Of a stretch of 64,000 bases of DNA, positions 55,156 to 63,929 are shown in pieces. The stretch comes from Chitinophagaceae bacterium (GTDB lineage Bacteria; Bacteroidota; Bacteroidia; Chitinophagales; Chitinophagaceae). The notes under the pieces are model-generated. The model did no database searches, was not told the DNA's origin, and was given only the letters and a program-made list of their open reading frames with translations. How positions within the stretch are numbered: position 1 is the stretch's first letter; every line of letters begins with the position of its first letter. The position numbers were made by a program, and so were the translations under genes. The DNA lies in contig JALNZE010000006.1 in NCBI GenBank assembly GCA_023229465.1, positions 88,578 through 152,577 of the forward strand, in the 5' to 3' direction.

Positions 55156-56277
55156 TTACAAATGTTTAATATAACACCTCCGTCTTTTATGTTGAACAGC
55201 ATCATAATATTCCCAGATAGATTGAACCTTTTTATTCAGTTCCAGTTCAGGATTGGATTCGGCATACAGGATACCATTTTTTAGGTATGATTTGGTAAGC
55301 TCATGCATTAAGATGGCATTCACGCCCTTGCCCTGAAATTCTTTTTTCACGGCAACTAAATACAAATCGGCCAGTGTATTTTTTTTCAATGCCTTTAAAA
55401 TATGGGCAAAGCCAAAAGGAAACAAACTGCCTTTTGCTTTTTGTAAAGCAAAGGATAAGGAAGGCATTGTTATGGCAAAAGCAATCAACTGATTATTGGT
55501 ATCAACTATGAGCGGCACAAAATCTGTCCGGATAAAGGAGAAATATTGCCGGGTATAATACTGAATCTGTTTTTCAGTTAAGGGTACCACCCCAAATAAA
55601 TCAGCATAGGCTTCATTAATTAAATCAAAAATACTTTTTGCATATGGCAGTATATCTTTTGCTTTCCGGGCATTTACTAAACGTAGTCCAAGTCTTTTTT
55701 CAACTATACCTGCTACTTTCGCTAACCGTTCCGGTACGCTTTGGGGCAGTGCAATTTTATATTCAACCCAATCAGCATCCTTGACATACCCCAGTTTTTC
55801 AATTAATCCGGGATAGTATGGATAGTTATAAATGGCTGCCAGGGTACCCAACTGATCAAAACCGTGTACCAGCATCCCTTCATGGTCCAGATCGGTAAAA
55901 CCCAGCGGCCCATGCACCGCGGTCATCCCCTTTTCCCTGGCCCAGTTTTCAACCTGTTCTACCAGCGCTTTGGCGATCTGTTCGTCTTCTTCAAAATCAA
56001 TCCATCCAAAACGCATATATGGATTCTTCCATTTTTCAATGTAGGCTTTGTTTAAGATGCCGGCAATTCTACCCACAATTCTATCCCCCTTATAAGCAAG
56101 CCAGTACCTGGCTTCACAATAATCAAATGCAGGGTTTTTATCTTTCCGTAATGTTCCCTTCTCATCAAACTTCATGGGTGGAACATAATAGGGATTGTTT
56201 TTATATAAGGTATAGGGGAAATTGATAAAGGCATCTAACTGCTTTTTGGTAGTCACTTCTTTGATGAGAACGCTCAT
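55156..56277 (-). CDS. GNAT-superfamily acyltransferase, probable bacterial ceramide synthase
   Basis: 373 residues. Opening FINFPYTLYKNNPYYVPPMKFDEK and the middle MTAVHGPLGFTDLDHEGMLVHGFDQLGT are typical of the large GNAT family that includes the bacterial ceramide synthase of Caulobacter; the C-terminal half (ADLYLVAVKKEFQGKGVNAIL) shows an acyl-CoA-binding A motif. Placed between the SPT and reductase genes (64 and 18 bases). Assignment is by context; an N-acetyltransferase of other function is not excluded. Confidence 0.6.
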   Translation of the reverse strand: MSVLIKEVTTKKQLDAFINFPYTLYKNNPYYVPPMKFDEKGTLRKDKNPAFDYCEARYWLAYKGDRIVGRIAGILNKAYIEKWKNPYMRFGWIDFEEDEQIAKALVEQVENWAREKGMTAVHGPLGFTDLDHEGMLVHGFDQLGTLAAIYNYPYYPGLIEKLGYVKDADWVEYKIALPQSVPERLAKVAGIVEKRLGLRLVNARKAKDILPYAKSIFDLINEAYADLFGVVPLTEKQIQYYTRQYFSFIRTDFVPLIVDTNNQLIAFAITMPSLSFALQKAKGSLFPFGFAHILKALKKNTLADLYLVAVKKEFQGKGVNAILMHELTKSYLKNGILYAESNPELELNKKVQSIWEYYDAVQHKRRRCYIKHL

Positions 56278-56341
56278 GCGGATAATTTAATGAATACTAA
56301 CAATAATCAAAAGCAGGAATTTGCATGGTATCAGTTCAAAT

Positions 56342-57547
56342 TTAAACCTGTCTCATTTCGAATACATGTAATTCTTTAGCAATTTTGTCAATTTTGTCAA
56401 TCACTTCATCCAGTTGCTGTTTTGTATGGGTAGCCATAATGGATAACCGTATCAGGGACGCATCGCTTTTTACTGCCGGCGACACAACCGGATTTACAAA
56501 AATTCCCTCTTCAAACAATCTTTGGTTAAACTGAAAAGTAAGTTCATTATCCCTGATATAAATTGGGATGATGGGTGAAGTAGATGTATTGATGTCGAAC
56601 CCCAGTTCCTGTAAAGCATTGGCCATATAGGCTGTATTTTTCCATAAGGCTTCCTGGCGTTCCGGTTCTGCCTGTATAATATCCAGTGCCGCCAAAGCCG
56701 CTGCCACTGCTGAAGGTGGAACACTGGCGCTAAAAATCATAGGCCTGGCATGGTGTTTTAAATAATTGATGGCATCTTTAGTGGTGGCAATAAATCCGCC
56801 TACTGAGGCAAGTGATTTGCTGAAGGTACCCATGATAATATCTACCTCATCCGTTAAACCAAAATGGTTGGCAGTTCCCCTGCCGCATTCACCTATCACA
56901 CCAATGGCATGCGCGTCATCAACCATTACCATAGCCTGGTATTGATTGGCCAGCCTGGTTATTTCAGGTAAATTACATATATCCCCTTCCATACTAAAAA
57001 TGCCATCTACCACAATCATCTTGATCTTATCGGTTGGTAGGTTCTGCAAAATTTTTTCAAGGTCCGCCATATCATTATGGGCAAATTTCAATACCCTGGA
57101 AAAGGATAGCCGGCTTCCCTCAATGATTGACGCATGATCCAGTTCATCCAGGATGATCACTCCATTTCTGCCCGTAAAAGTAGCTACCGCACCCAGGTTT
57201 GCCTGAAACCCGGTGGTAAAAATCAGGGCAGCTTCTTTACCTACATGCTCCGCCAGCCTTTCTTCCAATTCTATATGTAACTGTGAGGTGCCGTTTAAAA
57301 AACGGGAGCCAGAGCAACAGCTTCCATATTTGTCAATAGCTTTCTTTGCCGCTTCCGTAACTTTCGGGTGGTTGGTTAAACCCATATAACTATTGGAACC
57401 AAACATTAATAATTTTCGTCCGTCAATAATCACTTCAGTATCATGATTTTCCTCAATAGGCCTGAAATAAGGATACAATCCTGCCTTTTTTAATTCATCA
57501 GGAATGGTAAATCCCTCCAGTTTTTCTATTAAACTTTGTTGTCTCAT
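56342..57547 (-). CDS. Serine palmitoyltransferase-like alpha-oxoamine synthase
   Basis: 401 residues of the KBL/BioF/SPT family. His138 stacks on PLP (DELDHASII), Asp210 and His213 in MVDDAHAIG, and PLP Lys244 in GTFSKSLASVGG. Condenses an amino acid with acyl-CoA; serine gives 3-ketosphinganine, cysteate would give the capnine sulfonolipid precursor known in gliding Bacteroidota, so serine versus cysteate is open. Starts the spt, GNAT, SDR, U32, ferredoxin, split-barrel run. Confidence 0.82.
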   Translation of the reverse strand: MRQQSLIEKLEGFTIPDELKKAGLYPYFRPIEENHDTEVIIDGRKLLMFGSNSYMGLTNHPKVTEAAKKAIDKYGSCCSGSRFLNGTSQLHIELEERLAEHVGKEAALIFTTGFQANLGAVATFTGRNGVIILDELDHASIIEGSRLSFSRVLKFAHNDMADLEKILQNLPTDKIKMIVVDGIFSMEGDICNLPEITRLANQYQAMVMVDDAHAIGVIGECGRGTANHFGLTDEVDIIMGTFSKSLASVGGFIATTKDAINYLKHHARPMIFSASVPPSAVAAALAALDIIQAEPERQEALWKNTAYMANALQELGFDINTSTSPIIPIYIRDNELTFQFNQRLFEEGIFVNPVVSPAVKSDASLIRLSIMATHTKQQLDEVIDKIDKIAKELHVFEMRQV

Positions 57548-57945
57548 ATTATCTTTTATACAATGTTTTAATGGCTATATATGACACTATCCCGCCAAAG
57601 AGCATTTACCTTGGTTTGACAAAAGATGGAAATTAAGAAAGATTCTACAAAAACCGGTACTCAATTTTCATTCACAGGCAATAAGCGCCTTTTAGAAATA
57701 GTCAACGCTTAGTAACTGTATCTAGAAATGGCAATCGCCGGATAGTAGGTGCTTCACTATAAATCAATAGGCTTTGTACAAAAGTAGAAAATCGATGGTT
57801 TGTATGCATAGTCAATTCTTAATAAGAAATGTCTGTTTGTTGGAATGAACAGAAGTCTATACTATTTTTTTATTATATATCAGTATTATTCGACAAATAT
57901 AATAATAAAGGATAATTTTGTCCTTATATATTTTCGAATGCTCCT
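57548..57945. other. Intergenic region between spt and norC
   Basis: 398 bases with divergent genes on both sides. The norC side carries a 28-bp operator-like element and promoter (57902-57929). The spt side shows no consensus -7 element. Nothing else (no small gene, tRNA or repeat) was recognised. Confidence 0.5.
57902..57929 (+). promoter_or_regulatory. 28-bp operator-like element with norC -7 promoter element
   Basis: Core AAGGATAATTTTGTCCTT is a near palindrome; inside it TAATTTTG (57913-57920) is an exact -7 element, leaving a leader of about 22 bases to the norC ATG. A binding protein here would block transcription. The element matches 52115-52142 at 25 of 28 bases. Confidence 0.65.
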
Positions 57946-58347
57946 ATGGCTTCAGATAAGAACAAAATAATGATTGCGGCATCCCTGGTAGCTATTTTCC
58001 TATGCTACACATTTTATATTTACGCGTCATTACCCGTAAAAAACTTTACAGCTAATGAAGCTGTCAGCAAAGGAAAAAGGGTATGGCAGGAGAAAAATTG
58101 TGGCGCCTGCCACCAGATATATGGCCTTGGCGGATATCTTGGACCCGACCTTACCAACGAATACTCTTTAAGAAGTACTGATTTCATAAAGGTCTTCCTT
58201 AATTATGGAACACCTGCCATGCCAAATTTTAATTTATCGGAACAGGACATCAATCACTTACTCGCGTTTTTGAAAAGCATAGATGCATCTGGCAAATCTG
58301 ATCCCAAAACTTTTACCATACATTATAATGGAACCATTGAACAATAA
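57946..58347 (+). CDS. norC: Nitric oxide reductase cytochrome c subunit NorC
   Basis: 133 residues with an N-terminal membrane anchor (IMIAASLVAIFLCYTFYIYA) and heme-c motif C52-G-A-C55-H56 (NCGACHQIYGLGGYLGPDLTN), with a late Met ligand candidate in TPAMPNF. Passes electrons to NorB, encoded in an overlapping frame. Reduces 2 NO to N2O. Confidence 0.85.
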   Translation: MASDKNKIMIAASLVAIFLCYTFYIYASLPVKNFTANEAVSKGKRVWQEKNCGACHQIYGLGGYLGPDLTNEYSLRSTDFIKVFLNYGTPAMPNFNLSEQDINHLLAFLKSIDASGKSDPKTFTIHYNGTIEQ

Positions 58348-59728
58348 TCAGCCAACCACTATAAAGCTTTTTATGGTGGGCTCACTTTTATTACTGGCCA
58401 TGGGAATGCTTTTTGGATGGATAGGCGCCCTACAATACCTGGTACCCGGATTTCTTGTAAAATGGCTTTCTTTTGAAAAGATAAGACCACTGCATGTTTC
58501 ATCAGTAGTGTTCTGGATAATTCTTGCCGCAATGGGTTCTGTATTAATTTATGTACAGGAACATACCGGCAGAAAACTGTATTCGGCATTATTAACCAGG
58601 CTACAGCTATCCCTTTTTTCTCTTTCTATACCCGCAATTTTCATTTCATATTGCATGGGGATATTTGGTGGCAGGGAATATTGGGAGTTTCCACCGGTAC
58701 TGGCATTGCCGATTATTGCCGGATGGATTTTATTTTTAATCAACTTTACCAGGTCGTTCGGAACATTCAAACAACAACCCGTTTACATATGGATGTGGCT
58801 AACCGGAATCATTTTCTTTTTATTTACTTTCCTCGAATCCTATTTATGGGTGTTCCCCTACTTTAGAAATAATATCATAAACGACATGACCGTTCAGTGG
58901 AAGTCCTATGGCTCGATGGTAGGCGCCTGGAATATGCTCATTTACGGAAGCAGTATATTCCTGATGCAAAAAATAAGCGGCCATAAAAACGATAGCCATT
59001 CACGAATGGCCTTTGCCCTATACTTTACCGGTTTATTTAACCTGATGTTCAACTGGGGACATCATATTTATACTTTACCCACTTATCACTTTATTCAATA
59101 TATCAGCTATGTGGTGAGCATGACAGAACTGCTTATATTAGGACGGATTATCTGGCAGTGGAAATCATCCGTAAGCAAGGCAGCCATTCATTTTCATCAT
59201 ACCGCATTCAGGTTCCTGGTAGCTGCGGATATATGGATATTTCTATCCTTACTGCTGGCCGTACTCATGTCGGTACCCGCGATAAATGTATATACGCATG
59301 GCACCCATATCACCGTGGCACACGCGATGGGTACTACCATTGGTATTAATAGCTTTTTGCTGCTGGCCATTGCCGTTGACACACTGAGTAACTCCTGCAG
59401 CAAAGAAAGCATTAATGAAAAATGGATCACGAAAGGTTATTGGATCACCAATATTTCGCTCTTCATTTTCTGGATAAGCCTGGTTATTGCCGGAATACTC
59501 AAAGCCAAATGGCAGATGTCTACTGAAAAAATTCCTTTTAGTACCATGATGCTGCAATTAAGGCCATTCTTTATCGTTTTCCTTTTTTCGGGATTAACCA
59601 TGATCGCAGGCTTTTTTATTATTCTGTACCCAATACTTAAGAAGCAAATTTCCTGTTACCTGGTATATATATTGGGAGAAAGAAATCCGGCTGAGGAGCC
59701 TATACGGGGAACGATCTCAATGGATTAG
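58328..59728 (+). CDS. norB: Nitric oxide reductase catalytic subunit NorB
   Basis: The ATG at 58328 (MEPLNNNQPTT) gives 466 residues and overlaps the norC stop by 20 bases; the longer frame from 58283 is rejected. About 12 membrane helices of the heme-copper oxidase superfamily, with His pairs in WGHHIYTLP and THGTHITVAHAMGTT. Forms NorBC with NorC. Very high hydrophobicity and family length fit. Confidence 0.85.
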   Translation: MEPLNNNQPTTIKLFMVGSLLLLAMGMLFGWIGALQYLVPGFLVKWLSFEKIRPLHVSSVVFWIILAAMGSVLIYVQEHTGRKLYSALLTRLQLSLFSLSIPAIFISYCMGIFGGREYWEFPPVLALPIIAGWILFLINFTRSFGTFKQQPVYIWMWLTGIIFFLFTFLESYLWVFPYFRNNIINDMTVQWKSYGSMVGAWNMLIYGSSIFLMQKISGHKNDSHSRMAFALYFTGLFNLMFNWGHHIYTLPTYHFIQYISYVVSMTELLILGRIIWQWKSSVSKAAIHFHHTAFRFLVAADIWIFLSLLLAVLMSVPAINVYTHGTHITVAHAMGTTIGINSFLLLAIAVDTLSNSCSKESINEKWITKGYWITNISLFIFWISLVIAGILKAKWQMSTEKIPFSTMMLQLRPFFIVFLFSGLTMIAGFFIILYPILKKQISCYLVYILGERNPAEEPIRGTISMD

Positions 59729-59755
59729 CTGGTAAAATAAATGACAAAATAAATA

Positions 59756-60184
59756 ATGATACGACTAACCAAAATATTTCACTTCGAAATGGCACATGCC
59801 ATTCATGGTTACAACGGGCCCTGCAAACATATTCATGGACATTCCTATGAGCTGTACGTTAGTGTTTGCTCAACGGGTCATTTCGAAAACTATATACCCG
59901 CCCCCGGCTTTGTGATAGATTTTAAAGAACTAAAAAAGCTGGTAAACAAGTTCATTATTGAACCATTCGATCATAAACTCGTTTTATCTGCCCAATTTCT
60001 AAAAGAACATCCCTCCTTAGCTACCCAGGAAAACCTGGTTACCTGGGAGGCTGAACCCACAGCAGAAAACCTGTTGCTTTATATACAGAAAACCCTGTCT
60101 GAAAACCTGCCGGAAAATATACAACTGATCTACTTAAAATTATATGAAACGAAAGATTCCTATGCTGAATGGCTAAAGGAATAG
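59756..60184 (+). CDS. 6-pyruvoyl-tetrahydropterin synthase / QueD-like protein
   Basis: 142 residues. Zn ligands His14, His27 and His29 and a candidate catalytic Cys23 occur in MAHAIHGYNGPCKHIHGHSYEL; a C-terminal LKLYETKDSYAEW carries the conserved Glu. Could be QueD (queuosine precursor) or a PTPS variant. Its place between norB and an Fe-S Rrf2 regulator, 27 bases after norB, hints at shared control. Confidence 0.8.
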   Translation: MIRLTKIFHFEMAHAIHGYNGPCKHIHGHSYELYVSVCSTGHFENYIPAPGFVIDFKELKKLVNKFIIEPFDHKLVLSAQFLKEHPSLATQENLVTWEAEPTAENLLLYIQKTLSENLPENIQLIYLKLYETKDSYAEWLKE

Positions 60185-60243
60185 TATAGAAAGTAGCTGT
60201 ATTTAATTAAGGTATACAAAGCCTCCTTTTCAAAAAAATAGAC

Positions 60244-60681
60244 ATGTTTTCTAAAGCAACAGAATACGCACTCAGAGCTACCATTTACCTGGCCCAAAAA
60301 AGTTCAGTGCATAAGAAAATCAGTATTGAAGAAATTGCCAGATCCATTGATTCGCCCAGGCCATTCACTGCAAAAATTCTACAGGCGCTTTCTAAAGATA
60401 ATATGGTCATCAGCTCAGTACGGGGGCCCAACGGTGGTTTTTATATTACAGAAAAAACAAAAAAATTATCCGCCCGTATTATTCTTCAGGCTATGGGAGA
60501 AGAAGAACGCCTCGAAAAATGTGTGCTGGGCCTAAAACAATGTTCAGAAATACAACCCTGCCCCATGCATGCACAGTATAAGACTATCCGTAAACAAATA
60601 AAGGAACTGTTTGTTGCAAAAACGATTCAGCAACTGGCAGCAGAAATTAAGGATGGAGTAGTTTTTATCAATAATCAGTAA
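60244..60681 (+). CDS. Rrf2-family Fe-S transcriptional regulator
   Basis: 145 residues. Winged helix-turn-helix (ATEYALRATIYLAQKS, IEEIARSIDSPRPFTAKILQALS) and three cluster-binding Cys: C93-x6-C100-x5-C106 (EKCVLGLKQCSEIQPCPMH), as in NsrR/IscR-type Fe-S sensors. It ends the norC-norB-QueD run and is the best candidate to bind the 28-bp element; NO would destroy the cluster and lift repression (inference). Confidence 0.85.
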   Translation: MFSKATEYALRATIYLAQKSSVHKKISIEEIARSIDSPRPFTAKILQALSKDNMVISSVRGPNGGFYITEKTKKLSARIILQAMGEEERLEKCVLGLKQCSEIQPCPMHAQYKTIRKQIKELFVAKTIQQLAAEIKDGVVFINNQ

Positions 60682-60794
60682 CCAGGGTTTTGTTTCAAAT
60701 ATCCGGGAAGGTTACTAAACCAAGTCAATAGCCGTTCGCGGAAAATACCGGACCTTTATTCAGTATTGACTCAATTAAATGTAACCCCCTCCCC

Positions 60795-63347
60795 ATGAAC
60801 ATCTATAAAATTACCTGCCTGCTGATTTTTTGTGGCTACCTCTCATCCGCATTCAGTCAACCAATGTTGCCTTATAACCGGCAGATCCGTTCTGCGGGAG
60901 ATGTTATCCGTTTTGGCAAACGGGAACTTGAAAATCATGCCCTTGATGCAGCGGTGTTATCCACTGATGGCAAAGGGGTGATTGAAGACAGGTATGGTAT
61001 TATGGCAATGGATGCCATTACCAAAAAAATGATTGACAGGTGGAGTTTTTCAGATATACCCCGTTACCGGAAATACATGAGTACCTATTCAGGCATCCGT
61101 TCATTTACCGAAAATGGAAAGACTTTTATTTTGTGGAGCGCCGCAGAAAAAGAGAGTGGCAGGGGCGCTATCATGATAGCCGAATGGGCCGATGGCTTTC
61201 AAAATTTTTCAGACATTAGTTTCGAAAAGAACTTTCCCGCAGGCAACGCGTTACCAAATGAAATAGAAATTTCCAGAGAAAAGGACGAACTTTTTTTATA
61301 TGTAGTACTTAATGGCAACAACGAATTACTGAAGATCCGGTGGAGCAGCAAAGCTGTGGTATGGAGAACAGCCACGGGCATTGCCCCTTATGGGGTTACT
61401 ATGGCAAATGGCAGCATCTATGTTAGTAACTGGGCCGGCAGTATTGCAACCGATAGTTCAAAAGAAAGAGCGGGTGTTCCCTGGGGGCTTGCTTATACCG
61501 ATCCACGTACAGGAGCCACTGCTTCAGGATCGGTATCAGTATTCAACGCGCAATCAGGTAAAAAAATACAGGACATACAGGTGGGTCTCCACCCCAATGT
61601 GGTAAGATCATCAAAAGAGGGAAGGTTTGTATATGTATCTAATGGTTCGAGCGATGAGATTACAGTAATCAATACCAAAACAAATACCATTGCTGAATCC
61701 ATACCCGTAGGATTATTAAAAGTAACACACAGTTTACAGGGAAGTACACCCAATGCCTTGGAATTAAATGCGGATAATACGGTGCTGTATGTGGCCAATG
61801 GATTTGATAATGCAATAGCCGTTGTTCGCCTGGGTAAATATGCGTCGCTATCCGGAAAGGGGCGATCATTGGTAACGGGTTATATACCTACAGAAGCCTA
61901 TCCAGGTGGGTTAAAACTGGTACAAAACCGGCTACTGGTTACTAACCTCGAATCTGATGGAGCCAATGTGATTGACCTTACAAAAAAAGCCAGGTCCATT
62001 CACCAGCAACTGGCTTCTATTAGTATTATTCCGCTACCCGATAAGCTTACGCTTGAAAAATATACGCGGGAAGTAGCAACATTAAATATGGTGAACAGGG
62101 CCGGGCAGTTTCGTTTGCCCGCCCGGCCAGGTATGAAAGCGGTTCCGGTACCTGAAAGGCTGGGAGAACCTTCGGTATTTAAACACGTGGTTTACATAAT
62201 TAAAGAAAATAAAACATACGACCAGGTTTTTGGTGATATACCGGCAGGCAGGGGTGATAGTTCGCTTTGCGTATTTGGAGAAAAAATTACACCCAATATG
62301 CATGCACTGGCAAAAAAATTCGGATGGATGGATGATTACTATGCATCAGGCAAATCATCGGCTGAAGGACACCAATGGACCGATGCCGGTATGGTATCTG
62401 ATTATGTAGAAAAGAATGTAAGGGCCTGGTTTAGAAGTTATCCGCACAGACAGGAAGATGCATTGGTGTATAATAAAAGTGGCTTTATCTGGAACCAGGC
62501 GCTCGACCATGGAAAAACAGTTAGAATTTATGGGGAAGCCTGTAAAACGGAATACAACCCAAAACTGAAATGGGCCGATCTGTACAAACAATATACAGAC
62601 CGGCAAAAGCCCGACTGGTATAACAAAACCACCATCGCCCGTATTATTCCCATCATACATCCCACATTCCCCGATTGTGATAACCTGGTATTCAGCGACC
62701 AGCAGCGGGCGGATATTTTTATAGAGGAATGGAAACAATTTGAACAGGACAACCGTCTTCCTAACCTGGTGATACTTTCACTGCCCAACGACCATAGCGC
62801 AGGTACCTCACCCGGCTTTCCAACCCCTAATGCCATGGTGGCCGACAATGACCTGGCCGTGGGAAGGATTGTGGAAATGATCAGCAAAAGCAAGTATTGG
62901 GATTCAACCGTGATATTCATTACCCAGGACGATTCGCAAAGTGGCTGGGACCATATTTCTGCCTACAGAACTATTGGCCTTACGGTAAGCCCATATAGTA
63001 GCGGAAAACTGGTAACAGCCAATTATAACCAGACCTCTATGTTAAGAACCATTGAACAGATACTGGGGCTACCACCCATGAATATACTTGATGCAACAGC
63101 CAGCCTGATGGCAGACTGTTTTCAAAACGAAAAAAAAGAAATCACCTATCAAGCCCTGCCAAATAATGTACCGCTCAATCAAATGAACAAAAACCTGCAG
63201 TCGCTGCAGGGAAAAGCAAAAAAGTTTGCGATACAATCACAAGAGGAAGTATTCAACGAAGTAGATGGCGGAAAAGATGATACCATGAACCGTATCATCT
63301 GGTACTATGCAAAAGGAAATGCGGCCTACCCAGGAAAAATGTACTAA
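60795..63347 (+). CDS. YncE-type beta-propeller fused to a phosphoesterase domain
   Basis: 850 residues with a signal peptide (CLLIFCGYLSSAFSQ). Residues about 40-400 are YVTN/YncE beta-propeller repeats (RSSKEGRFVYVSNGSSDEITVINTKT, ADNTVLYVANGFDNAIAVV). From about 455 a phosphoesterase/acid-phosphatase-type domain begins with HVVYIIKENKTYDQVFGDI and continues with DDYYASGKSSAEGHQWTDAG and SQSGWDHISAYR metal-binding regions. Known as a common Bacteroidota/Acidobacteriota fusion; substrate unknown. Confidence 0.75.
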   Translation: MNIYKITCLLIFCGYLSSAFSQPMLPYNRQIRSAGDVIRFGKRELENHALDAAVLSTDGKGVIEDRYGIMAMDAITKKMIDRWSFSDIPRYRKYMSTYSGIRSFTENGKTFILWSAAEKESGRGAIMIAEWADGFQNFSDISFEKNFPAGNALPNEIEISREKDELFLYVVLNGNNELLKIRWSSKAVVWRTATGIAPYGVTMANGSIYVSNWAGSIATDSSKERAGVPWGLAYTDPRTGATASGSVSVFNAQSGKKIQDIQVGLHPNVVRSSKEGRFVYVSNGSSDEITVINTKTNTIAESIPVGLLKVTHSLQGSTPNALELNADNTVLYVANGFDNAIAVVRLGKYASLSGKGRSLVTGYIPTEAYPGGLKLVQNRLLVTNLESDGANVIDLTKKARSIHQQLASISIIPLPDKLTLEKYTREVATLNMVNRAGQFRLPARPGMKAVPVPERLGEPSVFKHVVYIIKENKTYDQVFGDIPAGRGDSSLCVFGEKITPNMHALAKKFGWMDDYYASGKSSAEGHQWTDAGMVSDYVEKNVRAWFRSYPHRQEDALVYNKSGFIWNQALDHGKTVRIYGEACKTEYNPKLKWADLYKQYTDRQKPDWYNKTTIARIIPIIHPTFPDCDNLVFSDQQRADIFIEEWKQFEQDNRLPNLVILSLPNDHSAGTSPGFPTPNAMVADNDLAVGRIVEMISKSKYWDSTVIFITQDDSQSGWDHISAYRTIGLTVSPYSSGKLVTANYNQTSMLRTIEQILGLPPMNILDATASLMADCFQNEKKEITYQALPNNVPLNQMNKNLQSLQGKAKKFAIQSQEEVFNEVDGGKDDTMNRIIWYYAKGNAAYPGKMY

Positions 63348-63389
63348 AAGAAACAGACCTTATCCTACTATTACCAACATTACACTAAA

Positions 63390-63890
63390 ATGCTAACCTC
63401 TCTAATGATACTTGTTTTTGTTTTAGGCTATGTGGCTATTGCTTTTGAACATCCCCTAAAACTGAATAAGGCCGCTTCGGCATTAATTACCGGGGTGCTT
63501 TGCTGGACAATCTACATGCTGCAAAGTGACGCCACCCATACAGTAAGTGAGGAATTATTACTTCATGTAGGAGAAATCTCCTCCATCCTTTTCTTTTTGT
63601 TGGGTGCAATGACCATAGTAGAACTGATAGACTCTCACGATGGCTTTGACATCATCACACAAAAAATAAAAACATCCAATAAGGCAACCCTATTGCTGAT
63701 CATAACTGCGCTCACCTTTTTTCTTTCCGCCTTGCTCGATAATTTAACTACAGCCATAGTTATGACATCACTATGTTCAAAAATACTAAGTAACAAGGAA
63801 GACAGGTTATGGTTCGCCGGTATGATTGTGATAGCTGCCAACGCGGGCGGTGCATGGTCGCCCCTGGGAGATGTATTAATGAGAGCATAA
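63390..63890 (+). pseudogene. Truncated nhaD-like sodium/proton antiporter gene
   Basis: 166 residues covering the N-terminal third of an NhaD antiporter (LLLHVGEISSILFFLLGAMTIVELID, FFLSALLDNLTTAIVMTSL), stopping at AGGAWSPLGDV-LMRA. In NhaD that motif normally runs on as GDVTT and further helices to over 400 residues. No other frame downstream continues the protein, so the 3' part is missing rather than frame-shifted. A new gene starts 40 bases later. Confidence 0.65.
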
Positions 63891-63929
63891 TTTAGTGATA
63901 CATTAAAATTTATTTTGTATCTTTATGAG

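Noticed and set aside
60244..60681. Rrf2 regulator as IscR for the isc operon
   Set aside because: It is 50 kb from iscS in a nitric-oxide gene run; no IscR-type box was seen before iscS.
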